Shown here piece by piece: positions 8,404-16,819 of a stretch of 64,000 bases of DNA. The DNA is taken from NCBI RefSeq assembly GCF_016093545.1, contig NZ_JADKYX010000011.1:155615-219614 (forward strand), written 5' to 3'. Below the pieces are notes generated by a model. It ran no database searches and was not told where the DNA came from. It saw only the letters and a list, made by a program, of their open reading frames with translations. The DNA is from Massilia rhizosphaerae (GTDB lineage Bacteria; Pseudomonadota; Gammaproteobacteria; Burkholderiales; Burkholderiaceae_D). A program made the translations under genes and the position numbers. Position 1 is the first letter of the stretch. Every line of letters begins with the position of its first letter.

Positions 8404-9273
8404 ATGAAACGAATCCTGCTTTTCCTCGCCACCAACCTCGCCATCATGCTCGTGCTGGGCGTCACGGCGAGCCTGCTCGGGGTCGACCGGTACCTGACGG
8501 CCAAGGGCCTGAATCTGTCCGCCCTGCTCGTCTTCGCCGGCCTGCTGGGCTTCGGCGGCGCTTTCATATCGCTGTGGCTATCGAAGCCGATCGCCAAATG
8601 GACGACCGGCGCGCGCGTGATCGAACAGCCGGCCAACCCCACCGAGCGCTGGCTGCTCGACACGGTCGCGAACCAGGCCCGCAAGGCCGGCATCCCGATG
8701 CCGGAAGTGGCCGTCTACGAAGGCGCGCCGAACGCGTTCGCGACGGGCGCGACGAAGAACGCTTCGCTCGTCGCCGTGTCGACGGGACTGCTGCAGTCGA
8801 TGACGCACGATGAAGTGGAAGCCGTGCTGGCGCACGAAGTGGCGCACGTGGCGAACGGCGACATGGTGACGCTCACGCTGATCCAGGGCGTGGTGAACAC
8901 GTTCGTGATCTTCCTGGCGCGCGTCGTCGCGTATGCCGTCGACCAGTTCCTGCGCCGCGACGGCGAGGAACGCGGCCCCGGCATCGCGTTCACGATCACC
9001 TCGGTCGTGTGCGACCTGCTGTTCGGCCTCGTCGCGAGCGTCATCGTCGCCTGGTTCTCGCGCAAGCGCGAATACCGGGCCGACCGCGGCGCCGCGCAGA
9101 TCATGGGCACGCCCCGTCCGATGATCGCCGCGCTCCGGCGCCTGGGCGGCATCGGCCATGCCGACCTGCCCAAGAGCCTGGCCGCATCGGGCATCGCGGG
9201 CGGCGGCGTGCTGGCCCTGTTCAGCAGCCATCCCTCGTGCGAGGACCGCATCGCGGCCTTGCAGCGCGCATGA
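8404..9273 (+). CDS. htpX: Membrane zinc metalloprotease HtpX
   Basis: A 289-residue M48B protease. Two N-terminal membrane helices (residues ~4-21 and ~38-56) precede the catalytic domain with the zinc motif HEVAH at residues 144-148 and the downstream SRKREYRADRGAA segment that supplies the third ligand. Two more helices lie at ~160-180 and ~195-215. The C-terminus ends LFSSHPSCEDRIAAL as in other HtpX proteins. HtpX degrades misfolded inner-membrane proteins together with FtsH. Its stop overlaps the next start as ATGA. A TTGACA at 8352 could be part of the promoter, but the matching -10 is poor. Confidence 0.95.
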   Translation: MKRILLFLATNLAIMLVLGVTASLLGVDRYLTAKGLNLSALLVFAGLLGFGGAFISLWLSKPIAKWTTGARVIEQPANPTERWLLDTVANQARKAGIPMPEVAVYEGAPNAFATGATKNASLVAVSTGLLQSMTHDEVEAVLAHEVAHVANGDMVTLTLIQGVVNTFVIFLARVVAYAVDQFLRRDGEERGPGIAFTITSVVCDLLFGLVASVIVAWFSRKREYRADRGAAQIMGTPRPMIAALRRLGGIGHADLPKSLAASGIAGGGVLALFSSHPSCEDRIAALQRA

Positions 9274-10400
9274 CGGACCGGCGCACACTCCGCTTCGCGG
9301 CGCCGGCGCTGTTCGCGCTGGCGCTGGCCGTCCTGCTGCAGCACTTCCTCGGCGCGCTGGCCTGGGCCGGCCTGCTCGCCGTCATCACCTGGCCCGGGCA
9401 CGTGCGCCTGCAGGCGCGCGGCTGGCCGCCGGCCGCCAGCGCGGCAATCCTCGTCGGCCTCCTGATCCTCGGTTTCGTGGCGCCGTCGCTGGTGCTCGTG
9501 AACACCCTCAGCGGCGAACTGGCCGGCGTCCAGCGCCTGCTCGCGCGCGCGAACGAGACGGGCCTGCCCGCCCCCGCGTGGCTCGCGCAGCTGCCGCTCG
9601 TGGCCGAACATGCGATCGAATGGTGGAACGAACACCTCGCGCAGCCCGGCGGCCTGAATCGCCTGGTCGGCAACGCGGCCGGCGACTTCGCCCCGCACCT
9701 GACGGGCGCCGCGCGCCTGTGGGGCGGGGCGGTCCTCGCCAACGCCCTCTACCTGTTCCTCGCCCTGCTCACGCTGTTCGTGCTCTACCTGCACGGCCCC
9801 GCCGCCATCCGCCACGTCGACAACGCGGGCCGGCGCCTGCTGCCGCGCCAATATCCGATGCTGCGCCGCGTGTTCCCGCTGTCCGTGCGCGGCACGGCGC
9901 TGGGACTCGTATCCGTCGCCATCCTCGAAGGCTGCGTGCTCGGCGTCGCCTACGCCATCGCGGGCGCGCCGGCGCCGGCGCTGCTGGCCGTGTTCACGGG
10001 CTACCTCGCTCTCGTGCCCGGCGGCGCGCCGCTGTCGTTCACGCTCGTCTCGCTGCTGCTGCTGGGCCAGGGCCATTCCGGCGCGGCGCTCGGCCTGTTC
10101 TGCTGGGGCGCGTTCGAGCTGTTCATGGTCGACAAATTCATCCGCCCGAAACTCATCGGCCGGCGCGTCAACCTGCCGTTCCTCGCCGTGCTGTTCGGCC
10201 TCCTCGGCGGCGTGTCGACGCTCGGCGTCATCGGCCTGTTCGTCGGGCCGTTCATGATGGCGATCCTGTTCGAATGGCTGCGCGGGGACGATGGCGACAA
10301 TACCGCATCCAATACCAATTTTACGCAGATCACGGCACTCTCCGGCAGAGAGAACGAGACCAATCCGCCGGCCTCCGGGCGACGCGACAATACCACTTAA
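9270..10400 (+). CDS. AI-2E family (PerM/YdiK-type) membrane transporter
   Basis: A 376-residue polytopic membrane protein translationally coupled to htpX (ATGA overlap). It has about seven hydrophobic helices. The C-terminal signature region contains YLALVPGGAPLSFTL, FELFMVDKFIRPKLIGRRVNLP and VLFGLLGGVSTLGVIGLFVGP, diagnostic of the AI-2E transporter (DUF20/UPF0118) family. Family members have been linked to autoinducer-2 export or Na+/H+ transport, so the substrate here is open. The last ~35 residues are hydrophilic, Asn/Thr-rich and unlike the rest. Two of four AATACC half-sites lie inside this tail's coding sequence, so the tail may owe its odd composition to regulatory DNA. Confidence 0.88.
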   Translation: MTDRRTLRFAAPALFALALAVLLQHFLGALAWAGLLAVITWPGHVRLQARGWPPAASAAILVGLLILGFVAPSLVLVNTLSGELAGVQRLLARANETGLPAPAWLAQLPLVAEHAIEWWNEHLAQPGGLNRLVGNAAGDFAPHLTGAARLWGGAVLANALYLFLALLTLFVLYLHGPAAIRHVDNAGRRLLPRQYPMLRRVFPLSVRGTALGLVSVAILEGCVLGVAYAIAGAPAPALLAVFTGYLALVPGGAPLSFTLVSLLLLGQGHSGAALGLFCWGAFELFMVDKFIRPKLIGRRVNLPFLAVLFGLLGGVSTLGVIGLFVGPFMMAILFEWLRGDDGDNTASNTNFTQITALSGRENETNPPASGRRDNTT

Positions 10401-10405
10401 ATACC
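10299..10405. promoter_or_regulatory. Four AATACC half-sites, candidate GntR/HutC-type operator
   Basis: AATACC occurs at 10299, 10311, 10389 and 10400, that is, as two pairs spaced 12 and 11 bases. The last pair abuts the -35 box of the GlcNAc operon promoter. GntR/HutC regulators of amino-sugar genes (NagR/YvoA, NagQ) bind sites built on GGTATT/AATACC-like half-sites. A GGTATT also occurs at 17913, just upstream of the gntR gene at 17952. Assignment of that regulator to these sites is inference. Confidence 0.5.
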
Positions 10406-10407
10406 TG

Positions 10408-10436
10408 TTGACAAGCCTATCCGTGCTGCCTATAGT
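10408..10436 (+). promoter_or_regulatory. Sigma-70 promoter of the GlcNAc operon
   Basis: TTGACA at 10408-10413 and TATAGT at 10431-10436 with an exact 17-base spacer. The nagK start codon is at 10466, giving a leader of about 20-25 bases. This is the best sigma-70 match I found in the window. Confidence 0.8.
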
Positions 10437-10465
10437 GCCCTGACCTTTCCGGCACAGCATTCACC

Positions 10466-11344
10466 ATGATCGACTATCTCATCGGCGTCGACGGCGGCGG
10501 CACCGGCACCCGCGTGCGCATCGCACGGTGCGCGCCCGGCGGCGCCACCGAACTGGCGCAGGGCGCCAGCGGCCCATCCGGCCTGGGCCTCGGCATCGCC
10601 CGCGCCTGGACGGCCGTCCAGGACGCCGTCGCCCAGGGCTTCGCCGCCGCCGGCATCGCGCAACCACCTCTTGCGAGCATGGCCATCGGCCTCGGCCTCG
10701 CCGGCGTGCACAACCGCCAGTGGGCGCAAGAATTCATGGACGCGGATCCCGGCTACGCCGCGCTGCGCCTCGAAACGGACGCGTTCACGACCTTGATGGG
10801 CGCGCACGGCGGCCGGCCCGGCGCCATCGTCGCCATCGGCACGGGCAGCGTGGGCGAAGTGCTGCTGCCCGACGGCACCCGGCGCGAGGTCGGCGGCTGG
10901 GGCTTCCCCGCCGGCGACGAAGCGAGCGGCGGCTGGATCGGCCTCGCCGCCATCAACCACATCGAACAGGTGCTGGACGGGCGCCGGCCGGGGAGCGGCT
11001 TCGCCGCCGCCGTCATCGACGCCTGCGGCGGCAACCGCGCCGCCATCCAGGTCTGGCTCGGCCAGGCCACGCAAACGACGTACGCGTCGCTGGCGCCGCT
11101 CGTCCTGCAGCACGCGGACGACCCGGCCGCGCGCGCCATCCTGGCGAAGGCCGGCGAGGAAGCGGCCGCGATCGCCCGCGCGCTCGACCCGGACGGCCAC
11201 CTCCCGCTCGCCCTGTGCGGCGGCCTCGGCGCCGCGCTGCGCGACTGGCTCCCGGGCGCGCTCGCGGACCGCGCCCGCGCGCCCGAAGGCGATTCCGCGC
11301 GCGGCGCGCTGCGCATGATCGAGCTGCACCTGGCAGCGGCATGA
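10466..11344 (+). CDS. nagK: N-acetylglucosamine kinase (BadF/BadG ATPase family)
   Basis: A 292-residue ASKHA-fold sugar kinase. It begins with the phosphate-binding loop LIGVDGGGTGTRVRI and contains the second nucleotide loop VAIGTGSVGEVL and GGWGFPAGDEASGGWIG, typical of bacterial and human-like GlcNAc kinases of the BadF/BadG family. It would phosphorylate cytoplasmic GlcNAc at C6, supplying GlcNAc-6-P to NagA encoded next. A kinase rather than a PTS component suggests GlcNAc enters the cell unphosphorylated. It is the first gene behind the promoter at 10408; its TGA overlaps a possible ATG of nagA. Confidence 0.88.
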   Translation: MIDYLIGVDGGGTGTRVRIARCAPGGATELAQGASGPSGLGLGIARAWTAVQDAVAQGFAAAGIAQPPLASMAIGLGLAGVHNRQWAQEFMDADPGYAALRLETDAFTTLMGAHGGRPGAIVAIGTGSVGEVLLPDGTRREVGGWGFPAGDEASGGWIGLAAINHIEQVLDGRRPGSGFAAAVIDACGGNRAAIQVWLGQATQTTYASLAPLVLQHADDPAARAILAKAGEEAAAIARALDPDGHLPLALCGGLGAALRDWLPGALADRARAPEGDSARGALRMIELHLAAA

Positions 11345-11355
11345 AAGGACTCCCC

Positions 11356-12465
11356 ATGCAAGGCAATATCCTGACCCCGGACGGCTGGATCCGCGGCCGC
11401 ATCCGCGTCGACGCCGGCGCCGCGACGATCGCCGCCATCGAAGGCGAGACGGCCGATCCGTCCGCCAACGGCGACGACTACATCCTGCCCGGCTTCATCG
11501 ACCTGCACGTGCACGGCGGCGCGGGACGCGACGTGATGGAAGGCGGCGACGCCCCGCACGTGATCGCCCGCCTGCACGCGCGGCACGGCACCACGAGCCT
11601 GCTGGCCACGACGATGACGGCGCCGCTCGCCGACATCGACCGCGCGCTCGCCGCCGTCGGCAGCGCCTGCGAGCAGCGCGGCAAAGGCGAGGCGCGCATC
11701 CTCGGCGTGCACCTGGAGGGCCCGTACATCAATTCGGGCAAGCTGGGCGCGCAGCCGCCGTTCGCGCGCGCGGCGACGATGGAAGAAGTCGAGCGCCTCA
11801 ATGCGCAGGCGCCGCTGCGCCTGATCACCGTCGCGCCCGAGATCGACGGCCACCTGGCGCTCGTGCGCCGGATGGCGGACGCCGGCATCCGCGTGCAGAT
11901 CGGCCACACGAGCGGCAACTACGACGACGGCGTGCGCGCGCTGGAACACGGCGCGGCCGGCTTCACGCACCTGTTCAACGCGATGCCGGGCCTGCACCAC
12001 CGCGATCCCGGCATGGTGGGCGCGGCGCTCGCGCATGCGCAGTACGCCGAGATCATCCCGGACCTGCTGCACGTGCATCCGGGCGCGATCCGCACCGCGC
12101 TGCGCTGCATCCCGAACCTGTACTGCGTGACGGATTCCACGGCCGCCGCCGGCATGCCGGACGGCGAGTACATGCTGGGCCGCCAGGTCGTCCACAAATG
12201 CATGGGCGGCGTGCGCCTCGCGGACGGCACCCTGGCCGGCAGCACGCTGACGATGGACCAGGCGCTGCGCAACCTGGTGTCGATCGGCCTCGATCTCGCG
12301 GACGCCGCCCGCCGCGTGTCGACCAACGCCGCCGACTACCTGGGCGAGACGCGCCGCGGCCGCATCGCGCCGGGCTGCTTCGCCGACCTGGTCGTCCTCG
12401 ACCGCGACCTGAACCTGAAAACCGTTTATATCGAAGGAGAAGCGTGTGACCTCGCTGATGCTTGA
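11356..12465 (+). CDS. nagA: N-acetylglucosamine-6-phosphate deacetylase
   Basis: A 369-residue amidohydrolase. Visible motifs are the metal site LPGFIDLHVHGG, ILGVHLEGPYIN, VQIGHTSGNYDDGVRALEHGA with FTHLFNAMPGLHHRDPG, and the catalytic-aspartate segment CVTDSTAAAG, all diagnostic of NagA. It removes the acetyl group from GlcNAc-6-P to give glucosamine-6-P in the cytoplasm. The ATG at 11356 was chosen because AAAGGA sits six bases ahead; the ATG at 11341, overlapping the nagK stop, would add five residues. The 3' end overlaps the next gene by 20 bases. Confidence 0.95.
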   Translation: MQGNILTPDGWIRGRIRVDAGAATIAAIEGETADPSANGDDYILPGFIDLHVHGGAGRDVMEGGDAPHVIARLHARHGTTSLLATTMTAPLADIDRALAAVGSACEQRGKGEARILGVHLEGPYINSGKLGAQPPFARAATMEEVERLNAQAPLRLITVAPEIDGHLALVRRMADAGIRVQIGHTSGNYDDGVRALEHGAAGFTHLFNAMPGLHHRDPGMVGAALAHAQYAEIIPDLLHVHPGAIRTALRCIPNLYCVTDSTAAAGMPDGEYMLGRQVVHKCMGGVRLADGTLAGSTLTMDQALRNLVSIGLDLADAARRVSTNAADYLGETRRGRIAPGCFADLVVLDRDLNLKTVYIEGEACDLADA

Positions 12466-13468
12466 AGAAGCCGTGTCCGCGGCCGACTGCGTCGCCCAGC
12501 AGTTGTCGAACGACGCCGAGCGCTACGCCGCGCTGGGCCATCACCTGCGCAGCGCCTCCTTCCAGAACGCGGTGACGGTGGCGCGCGGCAGTTCGGACCA
12601 CGCGTCCGGCTACCTGGCCTACCTGATCATGGCGCGCATGGGGCGCCTCGTGACGTCGCTGCCGATGTCGCTCCTCACCTTGTACAAGGCGCCGCTGCAG
12701 GCGGCCGGCACGCTTGCCGTCTCGATCTCGCAATCGGGCCAGAGCCCGGACGTCGTCGAACCGATCCGCTACTTCCGCGCCGGCGGCGCGACGACGGTGG
12801 CCCTCGTGAACGACATCGATTCGCCGCTCGCCCATGCGGCGCAATGGGCGCTGCCGCTGCGCGCCGGGCAGGAACGGAGCGTGGCCGCGACGAAGAGCTT
12901 CATCGCCAGCCTGACGGCCGGCGCGCGCCTCGTGGCCGAGTGGCAGCAGGACGACGAACTGAAAGCGGGCCTCGCCGCGCTGCCGGACGCGCTGCGCCGG
13001 GCGGCGCGGACCGACTGGTCGGCCGCGCTGGACGTGCTGGCTCCGGCGCGCAACATCATGGTCGTGGGCCGCGGCATCAGCTTCCCCATCGCGCTGGAGG
13101 CGGCCCTGAAATTCAAGGAGACGTCCGCGCTGCAGGCCGAGGCCTTTTCCGGCGCCGAGATCAAGCACGGCCCGATGGCGCTGATCGACGAGGGCTATCC
13201 CCTGCTGATCTTCGCCACGCGCGGCCCGGCGCAGGCAGGCCTCGTCGCGCTGGCCGACGAGATGCGCGGCCGCGGCGCGCGCGTGCTGCTCGCGGCGCCC
13301 GCGGACGTGCCGTCGCGCGACCTCGACCTGCCCGTGTCGGACTGCCCGGACCTCGACCCCATCGTCGCCATCGAAGCGTTCTACGTGATGGCCGCGCACC
13401 TGGCGCAAGCGCGCGGGCTCGATCCGGACAAGCCGCGCCACCTGAACAAAGTCACTAAAACACACTGA
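12446..13468 (+). CDS. SIS-domain glucosamine-6-phosphate deaminase (NagB-II type)
   Basis: A 340-residue protein with two SIS sugar-isomerase domains. The first holds VARGSSDHASGYLAYL and SISQSGQSPDVVE, the second VVGRGISFPIALEAALKFKETS and AEIKHGPMALI, ending in a GlmS-like KVTKT tail. It matches the isomerase half of GlmS without the glutaminase domain, the usual make-up of NagB-II (AgaS-like) enzymes that convert glucosamine-6-P to fructose-6-P and ammonia. The GTG start at 12446 has GAAGGAGA five bases upstream and lies inside nagA, so translation is coupled. It closes the catabolic route encoded by the two genes before it. Confidence 0.88.
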   Translation: MTSLMLEEAVSAADCVAQQLSNDAERYAALGHHLRSASFQNAVTVARGSSDHASGYLAYLIMARMGRLVTSLPMSLLTLYKAPLQAAGTLAVSISQSGQSPDVVEPIRYFRAGGATTVALVNDIDSPLAHAAQWALPLRAGQERSVAATKSFIASLTAGARLVAEWQQDDELKAGLAALPDALRRAARTDWSAALDVLAPARNIMVVGRGISFPIALEAALKFKETSALQAEAFSGAEIKHGPMALIDEGYPLLIFATRGPAQAGLVALADEMRGRGARVLLAAPADVPSRDLDLPVSDCPDLDPIVAIEAFYVMAAHLAQARGLDPDKPRHLNKVTKTH

Positions 13469-13477
13469 GCCGCCCTG

Positions 13478-14962
13478 ATGCACACGAACGATTTGCGCCA
13501 ACTGGCCGGCCGCCTGATCATGATCCGGCTGTCCGGCACCGAGCTCGACGCCGACACGACCGCATTCATCCGCGCGCACCGCATCCGCGGCGTGTGCCTG
13601 TTCCGCCAGAACATGACGGACGCCGCGCAGCTGACGCGCTTTACGGGCGCTTTGCGCGATGCGATGGGCGCCGACGCGCTGATCGCGCTCGACCAGGAAG
13701 GCGGCGCCGTCGTGCGCGCGCTGTGGGTGCCGCCGCCGCCGTCCGCGATGGCGCTGGGCGCGGCCGGCGATGCGGACCTCGCGCGCGACGTGGGCGCGGC
13801 CGTGGCGCGCGCGATCCGCGCCATGGGCTTCAACTGGAACTTCGCGCCGGTGCTGGACCTGAACAACAATCCGCAAAATCCCGTCATCGCCGAGCGCTCG
13901 TTCGGGGCCGATCCTCAGCAGGCGACGGCGCTCGCACTCGCGTGGATGGCGGGCAGCGAAAGCGAAGGCGTGGCCTGCTGCGTGAAGCACTTCCCCGGCC
14001 ACGGCGACACGCACGTCGACTCGCACCGCGACCTGCCCACGGTCGACAAGCCCTTGTCCGAACTGGCGCGCTTCGAATTCGCGCCGTTCCGCGCGGCCGC
14101 ACCGCACGCGCCGGCCGTGATGACGGCACACATCGTCTACCCGTCCCTCGACGCGGACAATCCGGCGACGATGTCGCGCGCGATCCTCACCGATCTGCTG
14201 CGCACGCAATGGGGTTACGAAGGCGTGATCATCACGGACGGCATGGACATGCACGCGATCGCGCACCGCTACGCCGCCGGCGAGGCCGCCGTGAACGCGC
14301 TGCTGGCCGGCGCCGACATGGTGATGGCCATCGGCAGCCGCGCCGACCAGCAGGAGACCATAGCCGCCATCGCGGCCGCCATCGCCGACGGCCGCCTGCC
14401 GCTTGCCGACGTGCACGCGCGCCTGGCCCGTCTCGACCGCCTCGCATGCGCGCATCCGGCAGGCAGCGTGCCGTACACGACGGAGGATGCGGACCGCGCG
14501 CTGATGGCGCAGGCGTGGCGGCGGGCGCTCACGGCGCGCGGCAATCCGCATCGTCCCGCACCACGGGCCAAGGTGCGGCTCGTGGCGCGCCAGGACGTCG
14601 TCAGCGACGGCGTGTCGGAAGCGGGCGTGCCCGCCGGCGCCGTCGCGGCGATGCTGGGGCGGTTGTTCGACGTCGACCTCGTCACGTTCGCGGACGCGGA
14701 ACGCTTCGACTGGTCCGCCCTGCCGGCCGACGGCCGCTTCACGATCCTGGCGTCGACCTCGCGCCGGCGCTACGGTCCGCACGCCCGCGCCACGTGGACG
14801 CCGGACCTGCACCTGGCGCTGTGGAACCCGTACCAGGCCCTCGACTTCGCGGCGCCGGCCCTGATGACGTATGGCTTCGCGCCGCCCGCGCTGGACGCCG
14901 TGCGGGCCTGGCTGGCCGGCGAGATCGACGCCGAGGGCCGCTGCCCGGTGCCCGGCTTTTGA
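13478..14962 (+). CDS. nagZ: GH3 beta-N-acetylhexosaminidase
   Basis: A 494-residue glycoside hydrolase family 3 enzyme. The TIM-barrel domain shows ALIALDQEGGAVVR, FNWNFAPVLDLNNNP and the NagZ-type catalytic loop KHFPGHGDTHVDSHRDLP, and the nucleophile motif is VIITDGMDMHAI. It is longer than NagZ of E. coli (about 340 residues) because it has a C-terminal alpha/beta domain, as in many GH3 hexosaminidases of environmental bacteria. There is no signal peptide, so it probably acts on imported chito-oligosaccharides or muropeptides in the cytoplasm. It lies ten bases after the deaminase gene as the last gene of the operon. Confidence 0.9.
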   Translation: MHTNDLRQLAGRLIMIRLSGTELDADTTAFIRAHRIRGVCLFRQNMTDAAQLTRFTGALRDAMGADALIALDQEGGAVVRALWVPPPPSAMALGAAGDADLARDVGAAVARAIRAMGFNWNFAPVLDLNNNPQNPVIAERSFGADPQQATALALAWMAGSESEGVACCVKHFPGHGDTHVDSHRDLPTVDKPLSELARFEFAPFRAAAPHAPAVMTAHIVYPSLDADNPATMSRAILTDLLRTQWGYEGVIITDGMDMHAIAHRYAAGEAAVNALLAGADMVMAIGSRADQQETIAAIAAAIADGRLPLADVHARLARLDRLACAHPAGSVPYTTEDADRALMAQAWRRALTARGNPHRPAPRAKVRLVARQDVVSDGVSEAGVPAGAVAAMLGRLFDVDLVTFADAERFDWSALPADGRFTILASTSRRRYGPHARATWTPDLHLALWNPYQALDFAAPALMTYGFAPPALDAVRAWLAGEIDAEGRCPVPGF

Positions 14963-15147
14963 CGGCACGAGGTAACCCATTGTAACGGGCCAGCCTGCTC
15001 TTGCACGGCTGGGGCACAATTGTCACGCCCGTCAACAGTTTGTGGGACAATGCACGCTTTGTCCGAGAGCGGCACCCGGCACCGTCGGCGTATGTATTCG
15101 AGCCACTGATCGGCGCAACTTTATCGTCATTAAGAGAGGATTTTTCA

Positions 15148-16446
15148 ATGTCCCAATTCCGTATTGCACGCCTTGCCCTGATGCTGGCCGCCCTCGGCTT
15201 GAACGCCGCGCCGGTCCTGATGCACAACGCGTCGGCCCAGGACAAGAATGCGCCTGCGGCCCAGCCGAAGCCGGACTCGGTCCGCCCGGAACTGTACAAG
15301 CTGCTCGACCCGGCCCAGATCAAGCCGCTGATGGACGCGAAGAACTACACGGAAGTGCAGAACCGCATCACGCAAGCGGAAGCGGTCGCGAACCAGACCC
15401 CGTACGAAAGCTATGTGCTGAACCGCATGAAGTTGTCGCTGGGCACGTCCACGGGCAACGACAAGATGGCGATGGACGCCCTGGAAGCGATCCTCGCGTC
15501 GGGCAAGCTGCCGGAAGCGGACAAGCCGAACTTCCAGCAGGCACTGGCCACGTACTACTACAACGCCAAGAACTATCCGAAGGCGATCGAGCTGTACAAG
15601 CAGGTCCAGGCCAGCGGCAAGGCGTCGGACCAGGTCAACTCGGCGCTGATCCGCGCCTACTACCTGAGCGGCGACTACGCGTCGGCACTGAAGGCCCAGG
15701 AGCCGGTGCTGGCGGCCACGGAACAGGCGGGCAAGACGCCGTCGCAGGAAGACCTGCGCCTGTACGCGTCGGCCGCGAACAAGGTCAAGGATGACGCCGC
15801 CTATCTGCGCGGCCTGGAAAAACTGACCGCCTATTATCCGAACGACGATTTCTGGACCGACCTGATCAGCCGCGGCATCGTGCGCAAGCCGGGCTTCCAG
15901 GACACCAGCATCCCCGACGTGCTGCGCCTGGAATTCGCGGCCGTCAAGCAGATGTCGTCGGACTCCTACACGGAACTGGCCGAGCTGGCCCTGAAGGACG
16001 GCTTCCCGAGCGAAGCCAAGAAGGTCGTCGACGCCGGCTTCGCCGCAGGCGTGCTGGGCACCGGCAGCGGCGCCGCCAAGGATCGCCAGCTGCGCGACCG
16101 CGCCACCAAGGAAGCGGCCAACGACGCCAAGACCATCGCCGCCAGCGAAGCGTCGGCCAGCAAGCTGAAAGCCGGCACGGGTCTCGTCAACCTGGGCTGG
16201 GCCTATGTGACGATGGACCAGTACGACAAGGGCATCGGCTTCATCCAGCAGGGTATCGCCAAGGGCGGCCTGAAGTCGCCGGACGAAGCCAAGCTGCGCC
16301 TGGGCATGGCCTACGCCAAGGCCGGCCAGAAGGACAAAGCCATCGAGACCTTCCGGCAAGTGAAGGCCGGCGGCGGACTGTCGGACACGGCCAAGTACTG
16401 GATCCTGCTGCTGAACCACCCGACCGGCGCGATGGCAGCCAAGTAA
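15148..16446 (+). CDS. Secreted tetratricopeptide-repeat protein
   Basis: A 432-residue exported protein. The start at 15148 has GAGAGGA upstream and gives a signal peptide (residues ~1-31, RIARLALMLAALGLNAAPVL then a SAQ cleavage site). The mature protein is alpha-helical with TPR-like units, for example LATYYYNAKNYPKAIELYKQV, ALIRAYYLSGDYASALKAQ, LGWAYVTMDQYDKGIGFIQQ and LRLGMAYAKAGQKDKAIETFRQV. It probably acts as a periplasmic scaffold, but the partner is unknown. It stands alone, with a strong terminator right after the stop and a 185-base leader ahead of it that contains no gene. Confidence 0.85.
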   Translation: MSQFRIARLALMLAALGLNAAPVLMHNASAQDKNAPAAQPKPDSVRPELYKLLDPAQIKPLMDAKNYTEVQNRITQAEAVANQTPYESYVLNRMKLSLGTSTGNDKMAMDALEAILASGKLPEADKPNFQQALATYYYNAKNYPKAIELYKQVQASGKASDQVNSALIRAYYLSGDYASALKAQEPVLAATEQAGKTPSQEDLRLYASAANKVKDDAAYLRGLEKLTAYYPNDDFWTDLISRGIVRKPGFQDTSIPDVLRLEFAAVKQMSSDSYTELAELALKDGFPSEAKKVVDAGFAAGVLGTGSGAAKDRQLRDRATKEAANDAKTIAASEASASKLKAGTGLVNLGWAYVTMDQYDKGIGFIQQGIAKGGLKSPDEAKLRLGMAYAKAGQKDKAIETFRQVKAGGGLSDTAKYWILLLNHPTGAMAAK

Positions 16447-16472
16447 TTCCCGCGGGACCTCCCGCGAGCAAG

Positions 16473-16504
16473 ACGGCGCGCACCCCGGTTCGCGCCGTTT
16501 TTTT
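16473..16504 (+). terminator. Rho-independent terminator after the TPR gene
   Basis: ACGGCGCG (16473-16480) pairs with CGCGCCGT (16491-16498) around a ten-base loop, and is followed by a run of T to 16504. Confidence 0.9.
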
Positions 16505-16510
16505 CGCCTG

Positions 16511-16740
16511 AAAATTCGGGGTCAGAGCATATTTCGCGCCGAATTCGGGGTCAGAGCACATTTCGAGTCAATGTCATGGCGCACATTATCTCGCCATCTG
16601 TGCGGGTACAGCCCCGGCGCGACGTCGTGCCACGCGTCGCGCACCGCCTGGCCGTTGCGCTAACTTGCCCGCAGACACATGCTCCAAAAAGTGCTCTGAC
16701 CCCGAATTTGCCGGAAAGCGTGCTCTGACCCCGAATTTTT
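16511..16740. repeat. REP-like inverted repeat patch (AATTCGGGGTCAGAGCA)
   Basis: The 17-base word AATTCGGGGTCAGAGCA occurs at 16513 and 16542 on the plus strand and, inverted as TGCTCTGACCCCGAATT, at 16692-16708 and 16721-16737. Two direct copies thus face two inverted copies across a ~125-base core that encodes nothing convincing. Repeats of this kind often flank REP-associated tyrosine transposase (RAYT/IS200-like) genes in betaproteobacteria, and the core may be a remnant of such an element, but no transposase motif is visible. This patch fills the 373-base gap 16447-16819. Confidence 0.8.
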
Positions 16741-16819
16741 TGGTGTGTGTGAGTTGGCGTACGGGCCGAGCCGTGCCTTGCGGCCGATAATCGCCGCAAC
16801 TCTTTCAGGAAGGCCGGCG

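Noticed and set aside
16551..16799. A minus-strand frame within the REP-like patch
   Set aside because: Its ends are made of the repeat words themselves and no transposase motif is present; at most it is a decayed fragment.
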